The notes under the pieces were generated by a model. The model did not search any database. It saw only the letters and a list, made by a program, of their open reading frames with translations, and had not been told where the DNA came from. The translations under genes and the position numbers were made by a program. From Desarmillaria ectypa (taxonomy: Eukaryota; Basidiomycota; Agaricomycetes; Agaricales; Physalacriaceae), in NCBI GenBank assembly GCA_030407005.1, contig JAUDYN010000011.1, forward strand, positions 858,501-922,500: 64,000 nt of DNA, read 5' to 3'. This document shows, one piece after another, positions 10,019 through 21,552 of this stretch (positions are counted from its first letter, which is position 1; each line of letters starts with the position of its first letter).

Positions 10019-11322
10019 CATGTATACAGCCCCGCTTTTATGTTTCAAGGTGATGTTCAAGACAACAATTTCTTTCACGTAGAATGTGTGGATGAAGTCA
10101 TGATGATCAAGATAATATAAATAGTATACAGGACGATCGAAGAAAACGTACAGTTTAGCGACGAATCTTAGATCGCCTACCCGATGCAACGCTCCTGTCT
10201 ACCAATACGAAGAGAATGGAGCGGCTTCTTCTCTCGGTGATTCAACGTAGATACGCGCGGTGGACTGATCTCGGAGGGTGTACGAAGGAATAGTCTGGGA
10301 GAACCGGCGAGTCGCTACTGCCATGATCATTACACCTGATATTCTGACTTCGAGTTTAAGTCTCCGGCGCAAGTACGTACTCGTGGCTCGTAACAACTCG
10401 ATAGCCTCCAGTACGATTTGATGGACGCTGCATCGTCGACTAACGCAGTGCACTTTCGGCCACTGTAGCAGGAGCAACCCCGACTCGGTTCGAACGTGCT
10501 GACTTCTCTCCGGATTTCTTTTTGGGACGGACCACAACTTGAGGCCTCCGTTCCATACCGTGCCCAGAAATTTGATTACAATAATGTACATCGAGTGGAG
10601 ACGTCAGTGCTACATCGTTGGCTCACGCACTTGCATGAATCGACGTACGCCTGGCAGCTCAGTCTTTCACGCAGCGTTCACATGAACGAATCTACGGGGA
10701 AGTCACAGCATAGACGTCAGATATTGTTAGCTCTCCGTTGGTGTACCGGCAAAGCGCATGGGGCTTTGAAGTTTTGGTTTGTGTCCCAGCCAGAGAGATC
10801 ACAAAGTGCACTCTCTCCGATTTTTTTTCAAAAATTTCTTGCCAGCAGCCTTGCTGAGAGAATCTATCGACGGTGAAATTATTTTGGTCTCCTTCGTTGT
10901 TCTGGGTCTTTTTTTATTGAGAATTTTTTGCGCACAAGCTCTACTGCTTGTGTTCGTCTCAGCTCGCCGCTATAGTCATCGATACACTGACAACATACTA
11001 ACATATCACCAAGGTCTTTACCATGAACAAACTATCTGTTGAGCACGGGTCTTGTCGCTCCGCCTAAGCTCGGTCGTACTACTATTACACCCCCAAGGTT
11101 CAAGTGGTCTAGTAGTGTACATGAGTGTTTGGTGCAAATCTTATCGTGTACCAATCACTCATTCATGAACGAAGGATTATTAGTAACTTACAAGCGGTAG
11201 AGACATAGAAATTGCGGATGTAGAAACAGCGAAGAGGGTGAAAGAGCAGCTAAATATAACATTAATCGCACACACGCACGACAGAAGAATTATAGAATAC
11301 GGGAAGTTAATAAAGATCAACT
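10019..11322. other. Intergenic, no gene recognised
   Basis: Frames up to about 130 codons exist on both strands, but they overlap and lack motifs. The stretch near 10.8-10.95 kb is T-rich and gives a hydrophobic pseudo-protein that I do not accept. Confidence 0.55.
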
Positions 11323-12095
11323 TTTCATGCACCAGCACGTGCGCTCCACAGGCGGCATGCATGCCCATTCCCATGGATTCCAGGTGTCTGCGAGGGAAGG
11401 ACACTAATCTGACTCATAAGGCGCTCATAAGTCATGGTCCCGTCAACGTCCGATTTCAAAGCGGCAACAAGTGCTCTCGTGAGAACACCATGTGTCACAT
11501 CGGTGGATTCCGTCCGACCTTCCAGCGTGATCTGGTGATCTTTGTATGAAGAAATAACGATACACGAGGGGTTGCCAATATCGTTGCTCGTACTCTTGTT
11601 TAAGAGGCCGGGGTGGATTCGAATTTTGAAACAGAGCTCTCCTCATCTCCATGTGCAGGTTCGCGTGCCGGACCTTCCCTGGCTTACAGCTCAGTACATC
11701 GACGAATGTTCTCTCATGACAACAATCGAGCACGAGTGTGACAGTACCTCGTACATAAGAGAGAATAGCATCGTGATCGTGAAGGGTGATATCAAATACC
11801 ATCACCCTGTCGATCGTGGTGCCTCGATCAACGGGACAGATTACCTCTATGATATCTTCCTGCATGAAAGGCGAATGAGCATACATAGATCCTGAATATC
11901 GAGTGCCGTGTCCAGCGTATATGACAAAGCTGTCATCGGCATCAGCATTACTGACCAGCTCGCGAATGGCTTGAAGGATATTTGAGTGAGTTGGTCGTTA
12001 GGCCGTGTCATCGGTCAGGGTAACAATGCCGTGCGGAGGAAATTTGTGATGTAGAGTTAGAACGTCACGGAGAGCCTTAACATCGTTTATGGATT
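11323..12095 (-). pseudogene. Decayed caspase-domain (peptidase C14-like) gene
   Basis: The minus strand keeps recognisable pieces of a caspase fold in order: NDVKALRDVLTLHHKF, then HGIVTLTDDTA followed by an in-frame TAA near 12001-12003, then DDSFVIYAGHGTRYSG with the His-Gly catalytic block, IIEVICPVDRG, and VTLVLDCCHERTF with the catalytic-Cys region. Downstream, in a different frame, comes a C-terminal piece (HGVLTRALVAALKSDVDG, TYERLMSQISVLPSQTPG) matching FNGIFTDALISTLKSG of the intact neighbour at 12.8-14.2 kb. At least one nonsense change and one frameshift therefore separate domains that belong together. It is not a recent copy, since the sequence differs widely from the neighbour; it is either an old tandem paralogue or an independent family member. 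Confidence 0.75.
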
Positions 12096-12445
12096 CATCA
12101 AAGGGTTTTTTAGCGTATGAATGTTGTTGGGATTTTGCTGGAAAGTTCTAGAAGGAGCAATCCGGCATCGTGCCGAGAGTCGATGAGTAAGCACGAGAGT
12201 CGTAGAAAGTTGTAGTACATTCTAGATTCTAGTGCGAAGTAGTATAGATATGAGCTCTGTAGGAGCCATAGAATAACAATTCCTTTACATCTGGCTTCAC
12301 CAGCCTGGAGTCTACCCTGCGCAACACCCAGGATTCCAACAAATGTATACCGATGAGTAGCGCACGATGTCTTTGGGTGGACAAGTAGCGCAAGGTAATT
12401 GAACGTCCCAGTAATGGTGCAAATGCTGGTCCAGTTTGATGGGCC

Positions 12446-12601
12446 TATATGATTAACCATGTATTTAATTTGTTACATCAAAACAAAAATAAAAATCCAC
12501 CATGATTGAACTTATGCAGCTAACGTACGAATAGGGCGAAGATTTGGTGGATTTTTATTTTTGTTTTGATGTAACAAATTAAATACATGGTTAATCATAT
12601 A
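12446..12601. repeat. Perfect 57 bp inverted repeat with 42 bp spacer
   Basis: The left arm is 12446-12502 and the right arm 12545-12601; compared base by base they are perfect reverse complements. The arms are AT-rich, start TATATGATTAACCATG and end AAAATCCACCA at the spacer. They lie between the dead and intact caspase-domain genes, outside any coding frame I accept. The ends carry TA, as in mariner-type foldback elements, but no clear target-site duplication is seen. As RNA it would form a very stable hairpin. Confidence 0.9.
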
Positions 12602-12760
12602 CAGAAGCTAACAAACCAGTCCCTTTGCGACTGACACAGTTGCTTTGATACTCTGGAATAATACTGAACACATGTCCCACCGTACCTATAGCATCTCATC
12701 AGCTGGATAATGTCCATGAAATTAGCTCCCAAAAATGCTTACCTCGATGTCTATGGACTA

Positions 12761-14174
12761 TTATCGCCTGGCCAATTGAACCTGGGGATACCAAGGAAAT
12801 AACTTGTTCCTGTTCTCTCCAATGGCACTAGGTGTTTGACTTGAAGGCGTCATAGATCTGATGGTACAACAGAGATCACGGTAGGACTGGTTACGCGGGC
12901 CCGACTTGAGTGTGCTGATCAAAGCATCGGTGAAAATTCCATTAAATGACCCGTCGTCTTTCTCGACCTCTCTCGCAAACTGGTATTCCGTACATGCGGC
13001 GAGAAGAATGTGAGATGCTTTCAAGGGAGACCAGCTCTCTGCCAGCACCGAAACTGTCTCAGGCAAATAATACTCTTTCAAATTCTCATCACCAACTCGA
13101 AGCATCAACTCCAGACCTGAGGCGAGTGACGGAGGTAGGTTCCGAGTGGTACCATACGGGAGAGAGTTTGATATGCCACGGGTAACACCACCTGCATAGC
13201 AGCAGTCGGTGATGACTGTGATATTTTCACCCTTTTCAACACGAATTAGATGAAGGATTGTGTTGAGCTCCCTGTCGCTGATGTCGGGAATGGGGCGACC
13301 ATTCGCGTCGACTGTGTAGCGGTCTGCGGGACAGATGGCCTCAATGGCTCCAAAGCGGGCGGCTCCACCTGACCGCTTCGGAAAGTAGTCAGAGCAGTGA
13401 TAAGAGGTGCCATGGCCGCTGAAGTAGATGATGATGTTGTCATTTTTTTGAATGAGGGGGTTCCTGCGAATATTATGGAGTGATTCAATGATGTTGACAC
13501 GAGAGGGCCAGGGCATGTCGGACGATAGACTACCATGACGAGCAAGAAGGAGCTGGATGTGGGACTCAGGAACGCCTAGGACATGGACGAGATATTGGTT
13601 AACAGCCTGGGCATCAGAAACACATCCACGCAACGGAAATGCCTGATACGCGTCGATGCCTATGATAACGCCCCAGGACCGATCTGGGTCTAGCATATGC
13701 GAGGGCTAAGAGAAGTGAGGACAGTGCACATCAGCCTTTCAGAGAGAAAACCAAAAAACACATCGACACACCTCGGGATCCATCGGCTTGAAGGGCGGTT
13801 CACTACTATTTGGAAGTCTTGGTGTGGGCACCTTCAGTTCTCGAAGATATTCCTGACGGCACCGAAGTTTGTATAGGGCATCAAGAACTTCGGCGTCCCG
13901 CACGATCTCGTCAAGCGAGTGTTGGAAATCCACAGGATTACACGCCATATCCTTCACTGTCTGCAGAATAGCGGCCAAATCAATGTTTCCTGGTATTCCG
14001 TACTTCTTCGCTATCTCGGCCTCTTGCATCTCATGAGATGCTATTCGTTCCTTAACACTCTCTATTTCGGTCATAGGAACAGCATGCTCCCGGACCTGCT
14101 GGGCCGTTAGTGAATTCGCTAGGCAGTGAAGGAGAAGGACTCGCCGAAGTGAAGGCATTGTCGGAGTGCGGCAT
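12761..14174 (-). CDS. Caspase-domain (peptidase C14 / metacaspase-like) protein
   Basis: The main exon (12761-13687) encodes a caspase fold: RSWGVIIGIDAY at the first strand, IIIYFSGHGTSY with the catalytic His, EAICPADRYTV, and VITDCCYAGGVTRG with the catalytic Cys in the DCC context, then HILLAACTEYQFA and FNGIFTDALISTLKSG near the end. An upstream exon, joined by a roughly 60 nt intron after KPMDPE, codes for a charged helical region (ESVKERIASHEMQEAEIAKK) of about 100 residues before the caspase fold; I recognise no domain in it. The first ATG (14174, MPHSDNAFTSASPSPSLPSE) is in another frame and joins correctly only through a 34 nt GT-AG intron; the next ATG (14158) is in the main frame. 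The start is therefore uncertain. Family members act in stress and cell-death-like processes in fungi, usually cleaving after Arg/Lys; the role here is inference. Confidence 0.82.
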
Positions 14175-14240
14175 CTCTGGCAGGTTGACGATAGCAGTGG
14201 TCCCGACAAAAGTGGGGTGCCCAGCAGAGATATTAATCAA

Positions 14241-16559
14241 GGTTTAGACGAGGAGACCCAGATGCAAGGGAGACCAAGACGCAAGGAAAAGGAAGGGGGA
14301 TGTGCATTTTAAGGCTCCTGTGTAAGGAGTATTTCCGGGAGGAACACACCAGCAAGCACAGAGTCAAGTCAATATAATCAAATTCACTAACGAAAATGAC
14401 CAAGACAGATGCTGAGCACCGTACCCGAGAAGAGCTCGAGGAGGCTGTGGACAAAAAAGTACCGCATGATCTTGCAACGAGACACCCTGCCGCTTTACCC
14501 TGCATCTAACGCCGAGGGTCTTGAACATCAGATTCGACAAATAATCTACCGCCCTTATATTTATTTGTTGATCAAGAACGGGATGGCATCACTAACAGTG
14601 AAACAGTATAAATTGGTCGGCTCCGCTACTACAAGCTCGGGTAAACAATAGTAAACTACTGTGGACCCCGCCGACTCGCCAAAGAGACGACTATGTCACT
14701 CCCGGTAAAACCCGTAGAACTGTACAGAGAGAAAGAAGAATCTTTATCCTGATGTGAGCCCAGGTACAGATGGTGTTGGGATTTGCAACTTCAAGCATGT
14801 GCCAGAAGATTCCCGAACCTTCGGTACCATCAATTTGGCACAATACTAGGATATAATTAGGTACTTCAGTAGAACATTCTAGATAGATTCTGTAGTATTT
14901 AAGGAGTTCGTCTTGAGCTCTAGTAGCTAACAATTTAGTATTCTCTACTCAGCAAGCCTCTCACTGCAATAGTTACAACAGATGGCACAGTGAAGGTAGC
15001 CGCAGCAACGTAGTGCTGAGGTATGAACAGGAACTATGATGGGAGCCAATGTCCTTGCCAGGTGTTCGGCGGCACTTACACGGAAGAGAAAGCCCTTGAG
15101 AGGGTAGTTGGCAATTTTACGTCCTAAGGGGAATGGCTCAGAGTGAATAAGAACGGCAGCGACGAATCAGAATGCATCTATTTTTCAGCGAGGTAGGGGG
15201 CCTGGGCGGGCGTATACGGACGGAGTCGACTTGTTGTGAATGATGGTAACCCATGTGGGTATGTCGTAAGTCTGAAGGGATCAAAAAGTTCACCGCCAGG
15301 AGGAAAGCTGTGTACCAGTTACCTCTGGAAGAGCAGAGGCCTTGCCGAGGCTCTGATTCGCGTGTGGATCTCAGCTATTTATCACTGGGGTTTCGAGCGC
15401 GCAGTCTTTGCATAAAACATCCAAATTCTTGGCACACATCTGCACACCCTAAACCCTAGTGCGTTGTTAGTTGATTGGATACGAATTCTGATCTAGCTGG
15501 TAAGTATCGATATGTGTCCCACTGATTGATCCCGTTAACGCGCTTCATCCGCCGTTTGGTATTTGCCGTGTTTTCACATGGAAAACATAATGTTATCCAT
15601 GACTCCAGATCTTAGCCTTAACATTCAATGCAAACATCACACACGCCTGGTAAGCGGCTGTTTCGGGCCAAACAAAAACCGGCGAAAATGGGTGGATCAC
15701 GGATAATATCCTGTTCTCCGTGTTCTATCAAAATACGAAAAGCATAATGTTATCCATAACATTCAATGCGAACATCACACTCGAACCCAGCAACAAGGGA
15801 ATAAATAGACGAAGCTGCTTTTCTATTGTTGAAAACTCACGAGAATGGTATAGTTCTAGCGAGTGTCCTGCGAGTCTTGAGCACAAGTATGATGAATGAA
15901 GTTGTTATTGAATGTACCAAATTATAGTCCTATTTAAATAAAACCGCGTAGTCCATAGCATAGCTAAGTATCATAGGAACATGAGTATCTAAGGAGTAAT
16001 TACCATAGGAGCAAACAGTGCTGTACTCAAGAGTACGAGCGAGCACAATGTGGGTTGAACCTAGTTACCATAATAGGACACCAATGGAACAATCCGTCAA
16101 GTCGGCTTCACGCCGACTTCCAGCTTGTATTCCAACATCTGGCAGAGTCTCTGCGCTCGCGAAAACCATATGCCGTCAACCTACTACCTGGAGGGTACGA
16201 TACGACCAAGCATGAACCTAATCTGTACTGGGTGAATTATCTTGGAACAATGACAGAGGTGTTGTTTACCATACTTCCTGGCATTGACCGCTTGAAATGC
16301 GGGGCAAGCTTGGCGAATGTCAACTCGTACGAAGAAACAATAGATTGCATTTTTTTTAAAATTTAGATTTTATAGCTTGGGGTACAGTGCTCATTTATAC
16401 TGCATTGCATTGCATACAGCTTGACAGTCAGAGGCGTTTTTGTAGAAGAAGGCTCGGACTTCACCCGCGCGGGCCACCTTCCGCTTTGGGTTGTTTATTG
16501 AAATTTGACCTAGTTTCCACTACCACCACCTGAACGCAACCACGACCCTCTACGACGCG
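14241..16559. other. Intergenic with short direct repeats
   Basis: No gene is accepted. A plus-strand frame at 16055-16366 (103 codons, with HADFQLVFQHLAES and EPNLYWVNYLGTMTEV) looks protein-like and may be a relic, but I know no family for it. A direct repeat at 15586-15642 and 15742-15780 is listed separately. The 14.86-14.93 kb stretch weakly resembles 12.22-12.27 kb (both contain ACATTCTAGAT and GAGCTCT), possibly a diverged dispersed repeat. Confidence 0.5.
15586..15780. repeat. Imperfect direct repeat pair
   Basis: The string CATAATGTTATCCAT followed by TAACATTCAATGC and AACATCACAC occurs twice. In the first copy (15586-15642) an extra 18 bases split the two halves. In the second (15742-15780) the halves are contiguous. 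Confidence 0.7.
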
Positions 16560-18778
16560 ATGGATCCTCTAACACCTATTGACGATGCGATGATACACGA
16601 TATTCGCTCAACTATTCGACAATGCACTGAGCGCGGTCTCCTTGCTTCAGCGAAATGGTCAGTTGGTGCGTTCTTGTCGTGTATCTATTCGCAAACACGG
16701 CTCACGAATGTATCAAGGTTATCGGAGATGTTCATGTCGATTCCATCCGCAAGGCGAACACATATTCGACCCCCACCGTCGCCTATCGATGAGCTGGAGC
16801 AAACAGAGCAGGACTACATTGCTGCAGCGAGGCAGTCGATGAGTGACAAGCAGTTTCAGCGCGCTGCTTACATTGTACGGGAATGTAGGAGTGATAAGGC
16901 TCGGTATTATAACTTGTATTGTCAATATCTGGTGCGTGGGTTCATTGATGAAATGATATGCTGTTTTGATGTGTGTTTCAGAGCTATGAGCGACTAGCTT
17001 TGGACGAGTGGTACAGGCTCAGCGGTACGTGACCTGCGACGTATTCTGACAAATCTAACGTTGTAGAAGATAAAAAGGAGCAGCCTGCGTCGCCTGTGAA
17101 TAACGAGATACCTGTATTACTTGAAGATGTCGCGCATTCGACGGAGCCTTGGCTGATGTTCATGTAAGCCTGCCCTTATAAGCCTGCTTGCCGTATTAAT
17201 TAGAAATCAGTGAGGCACTTTTTCTCTTCCGAATGTCGCGTAAAATGGAGGCAATAACGGCGCTATTGAATGTTGTCGCGAACAAACCTTGGATATGGAC
17301 CGCCTGGTGCCTTTTGGGAGACTGTATCGATTCCGAAAAAGAGGTCAGTGGCCACGCAAACTCTCTTGCTTTATGACTGACGTCTTGTAGTATAATGATG
17401 TCTTGGCTCGGATACCACTACCAGCGAATCACCCCGTGGTCTACATGTTTCGGGCGAAGATGCTCAACGACCTGCACTTGGCTTCAACGCAAATCCAAAT
17501 ATGCGACCACCTCCTCAGCTCAGAATTCTTTCCGGCTAGCTTATGGGTGATGTCTATGAAAAGCCGCGGATATGCTTGCTTATCCAGTGTCACCTTTTAC
17601 GGCCCGATGGTCATTGCCAAGGTCTTGAATTCATCAGAGTATAGGGATGCACAGGCGCAGTTCGAGCGCATCCTTTCCCTAGAACCCGACCGACTTGAAG
17701 ACATTGACTTCTTCTCTGATATTCTTTATGTAATGGACAACAAGGAGAAACTCTCGTTTTACGCTCAAAAGTTTCAGGAAAAGGACAAGAACCGGCCAGA
17801 GGTGTGCTGCTTCATTGGTATGCTCTTTCGTTACTGAAATTGTGCTGCTTGTTGACGCAGAATGTGAAGGCAATGCATATTCGATCCGTACAGAGCATGA
17901 GAATGCAGTGAAATATTTCCGGCGTGCTACCTATCTGGATCGGACTTATTATCACGCGTGGACATCAATGGGCCATGAGTATCTTGTGATGGGTAATACT
18001 CATGCTGCGATTGAAGCATATCGCAGGACATTAGGTTCGTACAGAGTTGGCTTTGCTTCCTGCGCTTATGAAGGTTTCTGTAGATATCACCAAGAAGGAC
18101 TATCGCGCTTGGGCGGGGATGGGACAGGCCTATAGGGTGCTGGGTATGTATAATTATTCTTTGTACTATTATGAGCGAGCTTCAGCGTTGAGGTGCGTCT
18201 TCCTCTCAATGCAACCGGTTGCTCGTGATAATATCTTTTGCAAGGCCTAATGATGTGACGATATGGGATGGTCTAGGGTCCTGCTACGAAGACACGGAGA
18301 GGTATATCTCACGATATTATTTTATATTCTGGCTCTCATGCCCTTGTACCCTCAGAATCCAGGAAGCCATCTCCGCCTACAGCCGCGCACTCAAAATTGG
18401 CATCAACCAGTCCCTCCCGGGCATAAACTGGAAACTCGGCTCAATATTTCGTTCCATGGATGTCTGGCCTGCGGCGGAGCAGCATTTCCGGGCAGTGGTT
18501 CAGATTGGTGAGGGAGCTGAAGGTGAGATTGATCTTGTTTGATGATTCACGGTTTCTCATCTTTGGTCGGACTAGGTCGTCTGAACAATTCGGAACCGTA
18601 TTTGGGGTCCCTGTTGGCCTTGTCGGAACGTAATATTCGTTTTGCCTCTGGAAATTTATCTGAAGCGAAGGAGTACCTGGAACGAGTGGCGGCGAGTAAT
18701 ACGGAGTTGGCGGGTAGGGCTGCTGCGATGTTGAAAGCTGTGAAGGCGAAAATGACGGCCCAGAAAGTGAAAGCATAG
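16560..18778 (+). CDS. CDC23: Anaphase-promoting complex subunit 8 (Cdc23)
   Basis: TPR scaffold subunit of the APC/C ubiquitin ligase, a nuclear complex that drives anaphase and mitotic exit. The assembled protein begins [20 protein letters not shown], followed by [18 protein letters not shown] (joined over an intron at 16658-16717). The body carries family landmarks: [96 protein letters not shown] and [20 protein letters not shown]. These are successive TPR helices. The ending is lysine-rich ([14 protein letters not shown]). About ten introns interrupt it, all GT-AG. At the VCCFI junction the acceptor after GAATGTGAAG restores the conserved IGNAYS; the nearer AG would insert three residues. 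The neighbours are unrelated. Confidence 0.93.
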
Positions 18779-21090
18779 GTTGTAGCCTCTTTCTCTTCTC
18801 GGTCTGTACTTTCTGTTGTAGCTTACGTTATGTCAACCAATAAACGCGTTTATCTGTTACCTGAGCTAGTGATTTGTGAAACCGGCACCTTGGTCAATGA
18901 CACGGTGTCAAGACTTGTCTTATTGCTTGGAGTCAAAATTTATGATTATCAATACAACATTCGATAGCATATTCGACGAAGGCGGTGTGGTGGTACTTAG
19001 AAATGAGGTAGAGAAAAAACAAGGAAGCATCACAAGGGCACAGTACATTCTCTCTTCACGTCCCAATACAAGGACGACAAGGAATCCGCGATAGTAATAA
19101 TGTGCTCCATTGAAAATGTCGCATCTCGCGGGTATTCTTTCATCTGCTTGAAGAAATGATCTCGAATCCCGTTCATCCGTTCAAGTTTATCGACGGACGG
19201 TATATGCCCCTGGTTGAGATCAGATGGATACGGAGAATTCAAGTTGTCCACATACGATACTCTCCTAAGGCGAGGCTTGGTAACCAGTGAGCTGATCGTA
19301 AATTGCTTTCGTGTTGTTGATTTCATCCGCTGCTACCGTATCGTTCGAATGACTTGACCCGAAATCTGTTGCCGCGATAATGATAACTTTACGGTTGTGA
19401 GAATAACTGCCTTATGACAGTTTATTTGTTGGAGCTATGCATTCAACGGCTTTCCGTCCCAATCTAAGTGAAGAGTCAGCGCAAGCTGATGATATCGATA
19501 ACAAAAGGTGTCTCAAGCTGTACAAGATGCTTGATCCGTCGTGTGCTATCGAAGGAGTCTGACAAAACGAGGGCTTCGGATAGGTCAGCACTCACCCCTA
19601 AAGCGCCTGATGGTCACATTTTGACATTGAAGAAAACTGATCTGAACTCACGCTGTGTAGGGGGCGGGTTGGCTTCGCTTCTACTGAGACGTTGACCTTG
19701 TACTGCGCGACGGGGGTTGGACGGCATCGCCGAGTGGGAGCAGCCCATGTTGTGAGTGGGAAGGCGAAGATAACGGATCTGGGGTAATAAATGTTCTATT
19801 ATATATGTTAGATGAGTAATCGACAAAAAGCTTGCTATCGATGAAACGAACCTGCTTTCACGTGGTGGAGGAATATCACCCAGCCATATGTGGATTCGTT
19901 TCTCTCATTGCTCGACAATCCTCTTCAAGTGAGTCTGGAGACCTGGAACTTGAATGAATTGCACAAATCGGACCCTGGAAGCCGGATCTGCGAGGTCATA
20001 GATCCCTAAGGATGAGTCAGAGGACTCTTGGTTGGAGTACACGACATGGACTATGAACTATTCGAATTTCATCAGCGCCGCCATGACTCGAAAGAAGCAA
20101 GGAAACAATCTCGCCAGAGCGTGAGGCTCAGCAGGGGACTCGATCCAGCCAAATAAGACTTAGACGGATGCACCCCATTTTTGAGAGAACAATGCCAACC
20201 ACCGGCGCGTTTATTCCCTTAGTTGTACCACTGATAAAGGGTGAGGTGCGGGTGTGTCGGTAACACAAATGAAGGGAAGAGTGTCAGCACTGGCGTCACC
20301 ACAAATCCAGAACGTGAGCATCTAGGAGAACATGACGCGAGGGAACCGATGTAGCATCTGTTGTAATTTCGCTGAGGTAGGACCTATTATCGCTATTGAA
20401 AATGGATGAACTCGTCGTCATTATACGAGCCTTTTGAATATGCACTCATATCTTTGGAAGGCTGCTGTCGTAGAGGGCTCGTCGTGTTTGTGCAGTTCGA
20501 GTTCCTCAGCCAGAACCGCTTGCATAGGAGACAGCCGTGCACACACAATTAAAGCGTCTTCTCTTTACAATTGTGGTTATAATCCACGTATTTTCCCATA
20601 GGACTGATCCATTATATCTGATTTGTCGTAGCATACATGGGCAGGCGGGCGAGTGAGTAAATCAACAGCGACCAGAAAGGCGTAGTCGACCGGAGGTTAT
20701 CTACCACAATTGTACGAAGCATAGATATGCTTGAAAACGTGTCCAACACCTCCGGTGAAGAATCATCGTCCCCAAATTTGGTGAACGAAGGAACGATTCC
20801 GAGAGTTCACTCAGCAACTGGGAAGCTCTGTGCAACAAATGTGGACGTGATTCGTTCAAGATTTTAACAGATAGAGCTCACGTCTGTTGGCCATTCGGAT
20901 GAATGGGTGTCCTGTTGCTGTTGCATGAAGGGGTCGACAGTGGAGGACATTAAGACGGCGTAGGTGGCCGATTGTCCCTTAAATAAGAATACAAACTGGC
21001 GCGAGGAGAACTGGGATAGCTATGAGGTCACAATAGACATCTGCGGTTCGTTCAGTGGCAAGCCAGGATCAAATGAATCAGCCCAAATTT
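18779..21090. other. Gene-poor region
   Basis: A minus-strand frame at 19030-19326 (98 codons, including NSPYPSDLNQGHIPSVDKLE) looks protein-like, but it has no recognised domain and unclear ends; it could be a fragment. From 19.8 to 21.05 kb both strands are broken by stops and show nothing that I can name. Confidence 0.5.
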
Positions 21091-21099
21091 AGACACTGG

Positions 21100-21400
21100 G
21101 GATGGCCGTCATGTCGCCGGCAAGGACCTTGCTCAGCTTGCACAGCTGATAAGCATAGATAAGCGCACCATAGTTGAGCGTGATAAATTCCATGGAATTC
21201 TGTGAGTCACGGAACATGTATGAGTATTTTCAGCTGTAGACTTTGTTTGCCTATAGATGGAAAGTAATGGAAACTGGGTGGGGACAACAGAGGGAGTCGG
21301 AGAATGAAGAGACGGTCTCTTGTGATAGTCCTTAGGGACCGTCGCCCCATTGCCACGTGACACATTGATTCCGAAAGTTGCATATAACACAAATCTTCAT
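21100..21400 (-). pseudogene. Fragment of a histidine acid phosphatase gene
   Basis: On the minus strand the order CCAGTTTCCATTACTTTCC, CATCTATAG, GCAAACAAAGTCTAC matches the intron-8/exon-9 boundary of the intact phosphatase at 9.3-9.4 kb (AGTTTCCATTGCTTCTC, CATCCATAG, GCGAACGAAGTCTAC). Translation gives ANKVYS, a stop, then KYSYMFRDSQNSMEFITLNYGA, against ANEVYRLGNWEYSYMFRDSL and NFSTLNYGA in the intact gene. A preceding piece resembles exon 8. The remaining exons are missing. It is a truncated, nonsense-bearing relic of a paralogue. Confidence 0.75.
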
Positions 21401-21552
21401 TCCAAGAGAACACCAGTCACAACAACAGGCGCTTTGAGAGTGGCCAGAAAGAGTTTTACATAACAATAACAATAACACAGAAATAAAAAGCCTACTCCTA
21501 ATACTAAACCCCTCCTACCAAAGAATCCAGAACAAAACCAAATATAGTGAAC

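Noticed and set aside
10779..11042. Hydrophobic 87-codon plus-strand frame
   Set aside because: The hydrophobic residues come from a T-rich stretch; there is no family signature, and neighbouring frames are equally open.
12110..12460. 116-codon minus-strand frame next to the inverted repeat
   Set aside because: It starts inside the left repeat arm and has no conserved motif.
20120..20180. tRNA-like GGGACTCGATCCAGCC stretch
   Set aside because: No stem-loop of the expected size and no shared head with the 0.7-5.3 kb family.
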